Counted from the first letter of the stretch, positions 24,480 to 36,969 are shown. The stretch: DNA of 64,000 nt from Populus alba (GCF_005239225.2 NC_133302.1:13239991-13303990); one strand, 5' to 3'. The notes: generated by a model from the sequence alone, not told the origin. Program-made: numbers and translations.

Positions 24480-25260
24480 ATAATTATATAGTTAAAAAAT
24501 AAGAACACACGGAAAAAACAAATATCGCAATCATTATTTCTTCCATGTGACTTAGTGGTTCTGATAACCCTTCTCACTTGCAACTCATTTTTAAGTTTGT
24601 CATCTACTTTGGATTGTAGAGTCTTTACTTGAATGTATTGAATTTGGTAACTGAATTTGAGTTTCGTAAAAAATAAAATAAAATTCAAGCTACTTGCTTT
24701 ATGCATTGCTCTATTAATATTTATTTATTTGATATAAGATTGATAATTCTAATAATAATTCAAGAGAAATTTTAGTATTTTAAAAGTAACTAGTAGTTTA
24801 TTTAAAGAAAATGACGGACACAAAAATAAATAAAAATAAAACCTTTAACCTGCAAAAATAATAATAAGAATATCTTCATATCTATTCTATTTATATTTAT
24901 TTTTTTTCATAAAAAATGGGTAAAAAAGAATAAGATAATGAATAATTAATATTTAGTTTTATTGGATTGATATTATCATTTGATGAATTGAATTACTGAA
25001 AAGTATTAAAAAAAACTTAAATAGATAAAATTAAAATTGAGACATAAAAATAATAAAAAAGTTAGACACCATATTTATACAGTTTTTTTTTTTTCTTGAT
25101 ACACAACTTTATTTTTTTTAATATATAAAAAAAAATCACGAAAAAAAGGTGACATTTTGGTGACAGTGAGAAAAAAGTCAAATAGAAAGAAAAAGATCAA
25201 CAGAAATAAAATCAAGAACCATTTTTCCCCCCATCAAAAGCAAGGCAAAAGAAAACAAAG
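24480..25260. other. A/T-rich region and presumed promoter of the NAA60-type gene
   Basis: No gene. Mostly poly-A and poly-T-rich DNA; the part from about 25140 is less extreme and is the likely proximal promoter. No TATA box is convincing. Confidence 0.35.
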
Positions 25261-26471
25261 TCTCTGATTCCTTTCTCAGAGACCCTCAAATTCCTTCCTT
25301 CCTTCTCATCTCTGTACACGTTCTTTATGCTTTCAAGATAATATCATCAGCCGCCGAAGCAGCCCAGCAAAATCAGCTAGGTAGTCCTTTTATTCTGTTT
25401 GTCAACATTAGATCTCATCTGGGTCTTTGTTTTTTCTTCCAAATTCGACAACCTTTGTTATCGAACTTCTCACTTCAACTTCGCTTTGTTTATTAATATT
25501 CGTTTGAATTTGTTAATGGTTATGCATGGTTGATTTCTTGAGACTGTCTTTCTTTGGGATTGGGAAATAACATGACTTCCTCTCTTTGTCTCTCTCTCAG
25601 CCCTGGTTTTGTTGCTTAAGAATTGAATTGAATAATATTCTGTTGTTATTTTCAAGATGTGGGTTTGTGGTGAAATGATGCAATCTCTTATATTTCTATT
25701 CGCTTAATTATCTGTGTGTAGCCTTTCCCCTCTCCTAGTGTTGGGGGATGGCTTAACAATCAATTGTAATCTTTTTTGTCCCTGAATCTTCTTATGAATT
25801 ACATGATTTGTACCACGATGACTTGCACATGGGAACGCAGCAACAAATTTGAAGAATCACTATTCTCGAGGAAAGCATTTTTGTATTAAGACTCTTTAAT
25901 CCTTACTGCCTATGGACACAGCATAAGTTCGAAGAATTTATTATCTCTAGGCAAGATGTTAATTATGAAAGTTTAACGAAGTTGGCTACACATGGGATGC
26001 AAAACATGATCAGTGGGGGGTCCATGTTCTTTTTATTTTTGCTTTAACCCTGCGGGTCATCAAGTGGCAAAGTGATTGAGCTTAAGATGCGTGGAAGGCA
26101 CACGTTCATGGTTCATCCCCCCATGTTTTTGAGGACGAACAAGCTTGTGTTTTGGCAACCTCCTCATGATCCAGCTTTTCATGGGCTAGCATGATTCTAA
26201 TGGATCTGGGGTTTATGTGCCTTTGATAGGGTAAAAAGATAACAAAAACAAAAGAAAACAATATCTATTGTTTTATGCTTTGTCGTCTCCTGACTTTTGT
26301 TTCTTTTCTGTGCTCCTGCGTTGTGGTACTTTCTTTGTTTTTTCTACTGTAACAAACTGAGGACAGTATATTTTTCTGTGTTCAAGCACCTGATATACAG
26401 AGGCATGACTAATGTGGTATAAATGGAAGAAGTCCAGCTGCAAGTTCTACAAATTTACCATATCTTTGTAG
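25261..26471 (+). other. 5' leader of the NAA60-type gene: non-coding exon and 1.1-kb leader intron
   Basis: The leader exon ends AATCAGCTAG at 25380, with a donor GTAGTCC at 25381. The acceptor is ATCTTTGTAG at 26471, 22 bases before the ATG. The transcription start is uncertain (about 25260-25300). From about 25305 to 25440 the sequence aligns with the RSZ22 leader at about 12335-12470, including GTCAACATTAGATCTCATCT against TTCAACATTAGATTTCATTT, with the donor in the same place. Confidence 0.6.
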
Positions 26472-26493
26472 GGGATTAACAGAAAAGCCATCA

Positions 26494-28823
26494 ATGGTGA
26501 ACCGAAAAATTTCTCATCGTCCAACCATATGCTACAGGCCTATACAACCTTCTGATTTGGAGGTATTAGAGCGATTACATGCTGATATATTTCCTATCAG
26601 GTTGATTGCTTCATCTAATGCTCCTTTTCTTTTTCTTCTGATTTTTCTCTTTGTTATAATTTGTAACATGCTTTTCTTGCTTCTATATGGAAATGGTTTC
26701 CTCCTTTCAGGTACGAGGAAGAGTTTTTCCAAAGTGTTGTTCATGCACGTGATATTGTTTCCTGGGCCGCAGTCGACCGCAGTCGACCTAATGGTCACAG
26801 TGATGAACTTATTGGATTTGTTACGGCACGGATTGTACTGGCAAAAGAAACTGAGGTGAGTTTTCCTACTTTTCCAAGGGGCATTACTTGCATCTGTGCC
26901 TCACACTGGCATATTAGGCATACCCCTGTGTGATGCAGCAACAAATAAAAGATATTCCCAAGAACCATTGAGCCACTTATGACTGGATAACCGAAGCTCA
27001 CATCTCTACGCAACTCCTGTGACAAATATGGGCAAACAAATTTCCTTATTTAAATGTCCAGGTTATTTTAGTGTTGCATCCGAGTGAGATTGGGCTATAA
27101 ATGTTTTCTAACAAGGTAATTGCAACCCATCACATTCATCAGATGTAGGACGCAGCTGGATTCTTCATTCAAGCTTTGTTCATTTTTCATTATCCAACAT
27201 GTGTAATTTTGAAATCATTATTTCATTCCACAAATTATGTCTCTCTTTCTACTAATTCATGCAAACCTACACCTGCTTTGTAGATAGGAGATTTGCTCAT
27301 ATACGACCCCTTGAAACCAGATCAAACACTAGTTTACATCCTGACACTTGGAGTAGTAGAAACTTACAGAAATCTTGGAATAGGTAGGATCTGCATCACA
27401 AAGGACTTTACTTTGAAATGCCTGCTGAAATTTGTCTGGCTTTATAATTGATTACTTGGTTGTTTGATTTGCAGCAAGGTCTCTCATTCGTCAGGTCATT
27501 AAATATGCTTCAAGTATTCCAACATGTCATGCAGTTTACCTGCATGTGATCTCTTACAACATTCCTGCTATTCATTTGTACAAAAAAATGTCATTCAAGT
27601 GTATACGAAGGTTGCAAGGCTTTTATCTAATCAACGACCAGCATTATGATTCATTCTTGTTTGTTTACTATGTAAATGGTGGTTGTTCTCCTTGCTCACC
27701 ATTGTAAGTATAAAATTAGTTTTTATCATTTATGATAGATATCCTTTTATTTCATAATTTGCATTTGTGTCTTTCTGTAAGAAAATTGCCTCTTTTTTGG
27801 TGGTGTGTGCTGTTTTGAGGGAATCATAAATTATTTAAAAGGTAGGACTGTCTACAAATCTTCCATCTTGGGCACCCTTACTTTGCAGAACATGATTGGG
27901 TCATATTCTTTAACTCACCTTGGTAGTTGAGGTTGTTTCACCTGCTCATAAATTTTCGAAGATGAAGTAATATTGTTTGTTTCACTCTGACTGGTTACAT
28001 GATTCTAATTTCTTATGTCCTTTTATTTCCTTTTCGTTTTGCATGAATATCTTGTATATTGTTCTTTCATCCATGGATTGCTGTTTTGCTTTTACACTGT
28101 TAATTTAATGATCACCATATAAATAAAAGAAGGCACCATAGAGACAGGAAATAAAATTTGCTATTTCACTTCTTAAGTATAACCGGAAAAAGAAAAATTG
28201 TGAATACCTCTTTTAAGACAAAACAACAGTTCAATGAAATAAATTGACTAGTGAAGAGTGGTTTTTGTTTCTGTATACTGATGATCATACAGAACTCTTG
28301 TAAAGCAGAAACTAGAGGTATTGAACTATAAATTGCATTGCATTTGTTACTTTCTTTTTACAAATTCTGTGTTTCTAGAATGATGATATGAATTGTAATG
28401 CTCATAACTTAAGAAATTTCTGGGTTCTATCATGGTGGCATGAGGCTGAAAATTTGTTTGGAATCTGACAATATCGAACAACATTCCGTATTTATTTCTT
28501 CAGCCATGTGCATTGTAAGCATGTAATGATGCCAGATTCCATGATGCACTTATATCTTCATGTCATGTTGATTGTCTTATTTTCTATTTGTAAGAATGAG
28601 ATTCTTGCAGCATGCATATGTCCTGTTTGATATGGCCAGGAAAATATCCAGATTTCTTAATGTTAAGCAAACTTTTTAATTTGTGTGCAGAGAGCTTCTT
28701 GTAGCTGCAGTGAGTTACATGACTAGCAGTCTCAAGACCGTAGCTGCGAGGCTAAGGAAAAATGAAGAGGAGTCACCAAAATTGCCCAAATGTAAAGAAA
28801 CCAATTTTCTTATATCAATATAA
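26494..28823 (+). CDS. NAA60: N-terminal acetyltransferase, NAA60 type (GNAT fold)
   Basis: Exons: 26494-26600, 26711-26855, 27284-27383, 27475-27703, 28691-28823; phases agree and give 237 residues. The GNAT fold is evident. Early residues include YRPIQPSDLEVLERLHADIF. The acetyl-CoA-binding R-x-x-G-x-A motif is RNLGIA (113-118). HAVYLHVISYNIPAIHLY follows, and then YVNGGCSP, matching the NAA60-specific segment that follows the catalytic core. In plants NAA60 acetylates N-termini of proteins from the cytosolic face of the plasma membrane, held by its C-terminal part; here that part (about 194-220) is a plausible amphipathic helix. The ATG is the first after the leader acceptor. Odd point: after the TAA at 28821 the same frame reads AKRNLTTECTG and then TAG, which looks like a conserved tail cut off by a nonsense change. 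Confidence 0.9.
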
Positions 28824-29590
28824 GCCAAGAGAAACCTCACAACTGAATGCACTGGTTAGGTTATGAATGTGTGTAATCCGTGTTCACTTTGTTGCATGAT
28901 AAACTGGGATTGAAATAAAACAAGGAAATAAATTGATCTATATGCAATGTTCTCCCCTTCCCTGCGCCTTGGAGTTTCTATTTATATTATCCACTCTTCT
29001 CTTGTTGGCTGTTGCAATTGTTGGCTTCTTCATTAAGGACTTGATCAATTTTTACTTCTCCTCTTGTTTTGCTGCGAAAAGTCATTGGTCAATATACATG
29101 TTCCATGTATGATTTACTAATTTTTCCATTGCAGGATATGTGCTGGGACGTCTATGCCTGGTGGTTGACTGTTTGTAATCAGAGTTGCAAATATTATATC
29201 ACCTTATGATTTTGATTACCTTGCTAACTTAATGAATGGATGTAACAAGTCATTTTGCATCTCCGTCATGTATTGCTGTAGATGAGTTTGTTTCCTAGAT
29301 TTGTTTTTTCTGTAAGAATGAAGGGTAAGAATGGTTGTTCCGAGGCTGTGATAAATTTCTCACAGTTCTCTTGACGACGGGAAGGAGTTGTGTCCCCTAT
29401 CCCTATCCATCCAAAACTTAAAATGAATAAAAAGCCGTACTCTGCCTAAAAAATTCCAAGGACTGAGGCAATAATCTCCGTGAAATTAGTCTTCAACAAT
29501 TTACGCAAGAACAGCTGTCTGGTGGTAACCTGTTTTTAGAGCACTAACAGCCTTTCCATACATGCAAAGCCACCAACAGTTTTGACGTGT
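28824..29590. other. Presumed 3' region of the NAA60-type gene and spacer
   Basis: No further gene seen. An acceptor-like TTCCATTGCAG at about 29135 could serve an alternative 3' exon. Splicing into it from GTAAAG in exon 6 (about 28791) would swap the C-terminus for a short one ending MPGG. Confidence 0.35.
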
Positions 29591-29599
29591 GATAAATGG

Positions 29600-30792
29600 T
29601 GACCAAGGGAGGAGATAGGCAGAAAATCTGGCAACAGCGTCGTCTCTCCCAAGTCGCCCTCTGGTTCTTTCTCTCTGCTTGCTCTCCTCCTCTTCTTCCC
29701 TGCGTGTGATAACACTCCCATAACCTACCATGGGGGCCCTCTTCTGACAGGAAACCTAAACCTCACTCTCATTTGGTAAGGTCAACTCGGGCGTGCCCGA
29801 AAAAATGCCATTAGAGCCTTTGTTGAATCCTTACATTACACTGCGGGGGCCAGCTGACAACCTCAAGTCTCGTCATGGTGGGAAAATTATTGAGAGCTGC
29901 CTAGAGGTTGCCGGGAAGGGAAGTTGCCCTATCAACGTAAAAGTTATGAAGCAAGTGACTGATCCAAAACATTCAGCAGGGAAAGCTATCACCAGCGATT
30001 TGATTCAGCAACTTTTGCAGAAGGTGACCGATGGAGACTCTAACGCCATCCCTGTTCTTTTTACAGATAGAGATGCTCAAATGCAGGGTCTGTGCTTCAC
30101 AAAATGCTCGCAGCATGGAACTTTTGGTACTTGTATTAGAAATCACTACGTGGCAATTAAAAAAAAAAAAAAAAAATCATTGCGAATGCTGATATCATAT
30201 ATTCGATCAATATAATTTAAAATCAATAAAAAGTGCAAGATTCAAGGAGTTGTATTAAAATAATGGATCAAGATTGCCATATTGTAGACTTTAACCGATC
30301 ATGCATGGCATGGAGCTGCAAATCAAATATAGAGAATGCTCACTAATTATTTGAAATTTTAAAGTCTGATGATTTTAAGCCCATCTTGATTAATATTTAT
30401 CTGAGCAGAGCAATAAAAAACTCTGAATAATATATTTCCAATAACAACACAACAATAAAGTTAATATTTAGCATAGCTAAGGGCATCAACTTGTTTTTGC
30501 CTTTGCAAGGGCGTTGGCTGAAGCTGTTACTAACCCATATGCGACTGCATTTTTCCAGGACAGCAGCAATAATGCCAATAAAACTATTGAGGCTGCATCA
30601 GCTTGCTGGGGCATTTTTGGAAGCGGAGCTCTCGATGGCTACACCGGAAAAGTACGTGTTGATCCGAATAGCGGTGGAGGGTTTAACGGCCGTGGATCAA
30701 GGGGTAGAAAGTTTTTGATCCCTGCTGTATGGCACCCTAAAACAAGCAAGCAATGTACTAAAGGCAGAGGTCGAATCAATTTATTTGCATAG
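29600..30792 (+). pseudogene. EXORDIUM-like (PHI-1 family) pseudogene
   Basis: The functional family encodes secreted, intronless cell-wall or apoplast proteins of about 300 residues. Here a hydrophobic signal-like stretch (SLLALLLFFPA) leads into ITYHGGPLLTGNLNLTLIW. A stop follows (TAA 29777-29779) where the family has Tyr, then KNAIRAFVESLHYTAGAS and a second stop (TGA 29855-29857). PQVSSWWENY runs to a third stop (29891-29893). After a frameshift near 29895 comes VAGKGSCPINVKV ... DRDAQMQGLCFTKCSQHGTF. Homology breaks at about 30126 and resumes at about 30498 with ALAEAVTNPYATAFF ... ASACWGIFGSGALDGYTGK and RKFLIPAVWHP, stopping at 30792. About 60 codons between the parts are replaced by A/T-rich DNA starting with a run of about 16 A. 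No intact start is visible. Clearly non-functional. Confidence 0.85.
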
Positions 30793-32560
30793 CTTTTCAC
30801 AATTTATACCTTGTAGAAGATGAAATGCAACGTTCAATCTTTAATTAAATCATTCTCATGGTATATATTCTCAACCGTTTCTTTGTTTATATTTACCTTC
30901 CAAGTGTAATGGACAACTCGAGGGATTCGATCAATCAAAAGTAAATGTGTTGGAAAATTTGTTAAAATATGGTTAATAAGTGTATTTGAGATCAAATTAA
31001 AAATAAACTCCATTTATTTTTTAAGTTAAAACTTTGTTGAAATTTAATCTTCAACATGAAACATTAACATGTTTTAAACAAATTATAAGTGAATGAGAAA
31101 TTAATTTCAAAGAATTCTTAACTGACATGTTTTGGTAAAATTCAAAACCTTTTAAATAAACTCTATCCCAAATAGAAAAGAAATAAAACTTTCTTAGTGT
31201 TTATAAAATTGATAGTTAAAAAGTTAAAATTGAGCTTAAAAAAATTAAAGCTTTTACAGAAAAAATGTGCTTGTACACATATAATTTCATGTATTAAAAA
31301 TACACTAAAATTGTTGTCAAAATTACAATAACAAATTTGATTATAAGTAAAAGTGGAAACTTTCTTGAGGTGCTTTTTACATGTATGAATCCTTTAGTTA
31401 ACAACCAGATCTAGATTTTGCTTTGGATGGAAAGATATTTACACAAGTCTAAAAGCTTTGATTGTGTAAGATTTTAACTTGATTTGATGAAAAGTATTTA
31501 AACGAGATCAAAAACTTTTTGTATAAGATCTTAACTTGATTTGATTTGATAAGAAAAGGACTTTGATCCTTCGTTTCCATGGTTTGATTTGATAAATAAA
31601 GGGATTTTGATCCTTAACTTCCTTGATTTGCTTAGAAGTTCTTTGAGATAACTTCCAAGTATTTGTGATTAGTTTTTAGTCTCTGCTTATTGTATTTGAT
31701 TTGATGACTTTGTTGTCTATTTATAGATAGTGATGTGCAATTTACCTCAAATGTTCTTTATCTAAAGGATATTTTAGAAAAAAAAATTGATATAGAAATT
31801 AATTAAAATACCTTTAGTTAAAAGAATATTAAAGTAAGAACTATAAAATATATTTGGATTGAGTTTTTAATTTAATATGGGTTCAAACCCGATAAACTTA
31901 ATTTGTTTGGTCAAAAAAAGCTTGAGTCATATACCAGACTTATAAATATTTTAATTTCTATAAATGCCATCTCAAGATTAATTTACTTTTATCATTTTGG
32001 TATAACAAGTAAATTTATCCTTTTTGACTTGAAATTGTAATAGGATAACAAATATGTCCAATTCAATAAGAACTTCCAAATAAAAGTTTCTCCCAACACA
32101 ATAAGGATACTTTCTTTATTTATATCCCATTAATGTTCATAAATAATATATATAATTTTTTTAAAAAAAAACTTTGTTTCATTAATTTGGAAAGATCATG
32201 GCATTTACTACCATCGATTTAAGAATAATAAGGTATAAATCTCAAACTTTTTTTTTTTTATGAAAAATTGACCTCACCATAATTTTAAACATCTAGCATT
32301 GTGTTAAAAAAAAAAAGGGAATAAGTAAGAACATGTATATTCAAAATAAAACTTAAAAGAGAAATTCATACATTTTTTTTTCAATCTTTAGAATACAAGA
32401 CAAGTAATCTATTTATAGGAGAATAAATGAGAACATTAAAGGATACTAAGAAATCCAAGTGTCATGGAAAACCAAGAGACTAAACTTAAAAGTCATGAAG
32501 TTTAAGAGATTCTAATGGGCATTCAATATATATAATTATAGATTTTATCACATTTTCCCT
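30793..32560. other. A/T-rich intergenic DNA, possibly with LTR debris
   Basis: No gene. At about 31480-31620 the phrases TTAACTTGATTTGATTTGAT and TTTGATCCTT are repeated, and a TATTTATAGA box follows at about 31715. This could be a worn LTR of the copia element at 32.6-35.5 kb, but no second LTR was matched. Confidence 0.3.
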
Positions 32561-33800
32561 TTAATGATCATGTACTAAAAATGTATCTCATTAAAACCTT
32601 ACAAAGAAAAAGCCAAAGGAAAAAACCCAAGCAAAGAAAAAAAAAGTACAAATTTTTTGTGTGATTTCTAAATACTTCAAAATTCAATAGAAAGTTTAAT
32701 ATAGATACTTTAATATCCATATTTGAATACTTTAGGATTCACAAAATGTTAAATTGCCTCATTAAAACCTTGTAAAGTAAAACCCAATGGAAAAAACCTA
32801 ATGAAGGAAAAAAAAATACAATTTGCATTAACTTCACCTTAAAAGTACATGTCTTATGATAAATCTTTAATATAACGCATTCCAATATTATAGACAAACT
32901 TCTTGAAAGTTGAGGTTGGTAAAGACTTTGTAAATAAGTCAGTTAAATTATCATTTGACCTGATTTGCTTGATATCAATTTTTTCTTTTTATTGAAGCTC
33001 GTAAGTATAAAAGAACTTTGGTGAGATATGCTTTATTTTGTCTCCTTTAATATAGCCTCCTCTAAATTGAGTGATGTAATCAATATTATCTTCACATAAT
33101 ATTATGGGACTATCTTTAGTGGTTGACAACCCATAGTTTTCTTTTATATGCTAGATAATTGACCTTAGTCATATATATTCTCGACTTGCTTCAAGGATTG
33201 CAATAATTTTTGAATGGTTTGATGAAGTAGCTACTAATGTTTTGTTTGATAGATCTCTAAGAAATTGTAATACCTCCATAGGTAAATAGATAACCTATTT
33301 ATGATTTTCTTTTATGAGGATCAAAGAGATAACCTGCATCTATATATTCAATTAATTGTGAATTTGATCCACTATAAAATAACATCATTTTAGTTATTCT
33401 ACATAGATGTGAAGTATATGTTTGACCTAATTTCAATGTCTTTTTATGGGAGTGAAACTATATCTTGCTAATAAATTGACCGTAAAAACTATATTCGGTC
33501 TTATACAATTTGCAAGATACATGAGTGCTACAATAACATTAAGATGTAGTACTTTTGGACCAAGAATTTCTTCATCCTCTTCTAATGGTAAAAAGTGGAC
33601 TTTCTTCACATCAAGTAATCGAACAACTATAAATGTACTCAAAGGATAAGCATTGTCTATGTAAAAGTGCTTCAAGATCTTTTTTATATATGCGAATTAA
33701 TGGATAAATATTTCATTTGAAAGATGTTCAATTTGTAAACCATAATAAAATTTTGTCTTTCCAGGATCTTTTATCTCAAATTCATCTTTCAAATAGGTTG

Positions 33801-34295
33801 TAAATTTTATGAGTTCTTTAGACCAACAAGATTTAAATCATCCACATATACTGCAACAATAGCAAATCCAAATATGGTTTTCTTAATAAAAATACATGGG
33901 AAAATCTTATTATTTTCAAACCCTTTTTCTAGGAGGTATTAATTAAGACGATTATACTACATGCGACCATATTGCTTTAACCTATATAAAGATTTTTGTA
34001 GTTTAATAGAATAAACACTTTTGGGTTTATCATAAAAGGCTCCAGTTGTAATTTTTATGAGTTCTTTAGACCAACAAGATTTAAATCATCAACATATACT
34101 ATAACAATAGCAAATCTTGATGTGGTTTTCTTAATGAAAATACATGGAAAAAAATCTTATTATTTCAAACCTTTTTTCTAGAAGGTATTAATTAAGACGA
34201 CTATACTACATGCGACCATATTGCTTTAACCTATATAAAGATTGTTATAGTTTAATAGAATAAACACTTTTGCATTTATCATAAAAGGCTCTAGG
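33801..34295. repeat. Internal tandem duplication (248-bp period) within the copia remnant
   Basis: GAGTTCTTTAGACCAACAAG starts at 33811 and again at 34059. Both copies run through ACTACATGCGACCATATTGC to TTTATCATAAAAGGCTC. Divergence is modest (roughly a tenth by eye), so the copia RT segment was duplicated after insertion and has drifted since. Confidence 0.9.
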
Positions 34296-34633
34296 CATTT
34301 TGAATCTTTCAGGGGCTTTTTATATGGATATCTTTATCTAATAATCCATACAGATATGTTGTAGCTACTTTCATTAAATGTATATCTAGAGTTTATGAGA
34401 CTACTAAACCAATCAAAAATTTGAAAGTGATTGCATCCATAACTAGAAAAATAAATTTCCTCATAATTAATGCTAGGTCTTAATGAGATCCTTGTGCAAC
34501 AAGTCGTGCCTTGTATCGAACAATTTTATTATTTTCATTTCTTTTTCTAATGAAAACCCACTTATATCCAACGGGCATAACACCTTTAGATGTATGAACT
34601 AAAGTCCAAACACTTCACATTTTACAAGTGAGT

Positions 34634-34692
34634 TTAACTCTATTTGGATTGTCCCCCCCCCCCCCCCAACTCTATTTGGATTGCCCCCCCCG
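34634..34692. repeat. C-tract with a small duplication in the copia remnant
   Basis: AACTCTATTTGGATTG occurs twice, once before a run of about 17 C (with one T ahead of it) and once before a run of 8 C. Long C runs are rare in this A/T-rich window. Confidence 0.8.
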
Positions 34693-35530
34693 ACCAATCA
34701 TTTCTATGTTGACATTCTTTGAAAGTTTGTGGTTCAATTTCATCATTACTTCTAGTGATTTCAAAAGTAACCTTAAATGTAAATACGTCATTTATGATAA
34801 TTTTATTTTAATCCAAAATAGCTCTTGTGTGAACATAGTTTATATAGATCTCATTATTTCCAGGTACCCGTGTCTCTTTAAGAGATATCTTTTCAGGATG
34901 ATCAATATTAAAAGATGATTTAGACACAATATTTATCATATTTTTTACAGATGAGAAATCTTTAGGAGTACCATCATATATTTATTGTAATTTTTGTTTT
35001 CTAGGATTTTTGTCCTTAACACCAACATGTCTTCCACACTTTAGGCATGGTATAGATTCATTTGCTACTATGTTGTTGTTGTTGTTGTTTTTTCTTCTTC
35101 TTCTTTTAAGGATTTCAATTCTAGATAGAGCATTTGCAGTTAGAATATAAGATTTAACCACCTTTTCATTATTGGTGAAACCATTTGGTAATTGATTTGT
35201 AATATTTTGTAAATGAATTATCTTTTATACTTCAAGTTCACATTGATATGTCATTGGATCAAAATAAGATAACTTTAGGTTATTTCAAGTAATTTATTGT
35301 CATGCTTCAGGCATTAACTTTTCTTGTTGTAATGGTGGGAAAATGTTCTCATCAAAATGACAATCTTCAAAACGTGCCTTAAAAACATTACCAGTTAAAA
35401 GTTCAAGAAATCTAATAACAGATGGAGAATCAAAACCAATATAAATTCATATTCTACGTTGTAGGGGTGTTATAGGCACATAAACCACACAGCCAAAAAT
35501 TCATTGACCAAATGAATTGTTGACCATTTA

Positions 35531-36730
35531 TTACAAAAAAAATGCAATTCACCTAATATTTAAAAAAGATGGGGGACTCAAATGAATTCTTAACTAAAAT
35601 TTTCAATTTGCCACCTATGTTACCCGTTTTCTTCACTTCATTATATTTTCTTTCAATTTAACCCTTTCTCACAAAAAAAAAAAAAAAAACATGCAATTGA
35701 GCTCTAATTTAGTCTAAAAAAAGCTCAATTGTGCAAAAACAAAATTAAGATTAAATTGGAAATTTATTAAAAGTATACTATTGTAATTTGTAGTAAAATA
35801 TGAGAGGGTGAATAATTTATAAACAGTAAAAACACCACAATTTAACTTGATGCATAATAATTCTAAATATACGTCTTGGTTGTATTTTTTTCAAAAGCAA
35901 AACTCTTGTTTTGTTCTTCATAGTTTTCGGCTAGCTTTTATTATTTTGATATAATCTGATTAATTTTTTTTTTTTAAAAAAGGAAAAACACTCGAAGTTC
36001 ATTATCTCTGTTTACATGCTTGCATGTGATCAGTCCGTGCACTTTTCACTTTGTATAAGCACTCCTTATCTACCTACGTAATCTACCTGCATATATTTAC
36101 ACTCACACGAAAAGAATGTTTTCCATGGTTTCTTCCACAAATATCTGAGCACAATTATCATATCTTACTTGCAAAATAGGCAGAAACTCCAAATATATAG
36201 TATATAATCCACGCATAGAGAGAGTGCCACGTCAAATAAGTGGACATAATGAAGGCATTATTTCTCTTTTTACGCCTTCAACTAATAAAAAAAAATATAG
36301 TTGAGATTGATATTTGGTGATATAGTTGAATTTATTTTTTAAAGTGTTTTTCAAATTATGTATTAGTTGAAAAAGCATTAAATTGCTGTTTTTTTATGTT
36401 GTTTTTTTTTTTTTTGATAATTTTGATGTCTTAATGTAAAACATAAAAAAAAAAAAAAGCTTAAAAATATTTTGCATGGCATTACAAAAATAAAAATGTT
36501 TATTTATTTTTATTTTTTTTATATGAATCTCTTGTCTCCAACTATTAGAGATTTCATTTCCGTACCAATTGAAGACATGTTTATTTGCTGAAATAGATAT
36601 AATATGTTTAATTGCATAAATTTTGAAAATAAAATAATTGAGTTATATAAATAATTATAATAACATTTGACTAATTGTATATAAAGTGTACATGTATGTA
36701 TTCACATATATTACGACCTTTTTTTTAGTC
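35531..36730. other. A/T-rich intergenic DNA
   Basis: No gene recognised. Poly-A and poly-T tracts at 35676-35690, 35968-35982 and 36400-36460. Confidence 0.35.
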
Positions 36731-36936
36731 TATTTGGAAATGTGGTTGCAATTGCTTTTTAAAGTGTTTTTTTATTCAGAAATATATCAAAATATTATTT
36801 TTTTTTATTTTTTAAAAATTATTTTTGATATCAGCGTATCAAAATGATCTAAAAAAACTAAAAAAAAATTTAAATTAAATAAAAAATTTAATTTTTTTAA
36901 AAATATTTTTAAAACGTAAAGATAATTCCAAATGAA
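36731..36936. mobile_element. MITE of the TGTTTGG family (copy 7)
   Basis: Starts CTATTTGGAAATGTGGTTGC, contains TTTTTGATATCAGCGTATCA, and ends near AAGATAATTCCAAATG, so its inverted ends and centre agree with copies 1 and 8-9. Non-coding. Confidence 0.7.
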
Positions 36937-36969
36937 ATTTATGAAATTTAAGAACATTGAACGTTTTTT

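Larger units (their letters stand above)
32560..35530 (-). mobile_element. Degenerate Ty1/copia retrotransposon (integrase end, RT, RNase H)
   Basis: On the - strand, in family order: an integrase C-terminal part (FGCAVYVPITPLQRR, RFEDCHFDENIFPPLQ) at about 35300-35500; CLKCGRHVGVKDKNPRK near 35000; RT beginning GVMPVGYKWVFIRKRNENN then KARLVAQG near 34500; and the YVDDL region with SLYRLKQ near 33800-34000. At 33433-33675 lies the RNase-H-proximal stretch KVLHLNVIVALMYLANC then FTVNLLARYS. Many stops and frameshifts break it, so it cannot code for an active polyprotein. Gag and protease are not recognised, and LTRs were not paired. Low-identity remnants of the 3' part run down to about 32600. 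Confidence 0.85.

Noticed and set aside
26767..26788. Perfect 10-bp direct repeat CCGCAGTCGA within exon 3 of the NAA60-type gene
   Set aside because: It encodes AAVDRSRP within a segment I believe is conserved in plant relatives. A 10-base insertion would have broken the frame, so it is not a recent duplication.
29501..29731. Two - strand open frames over the start of the EXORDIUM-like pseudogene
   Set aside because: The + strand here carries the pseudogene's signal-like and N-terminal parts, which explains the open - frames.
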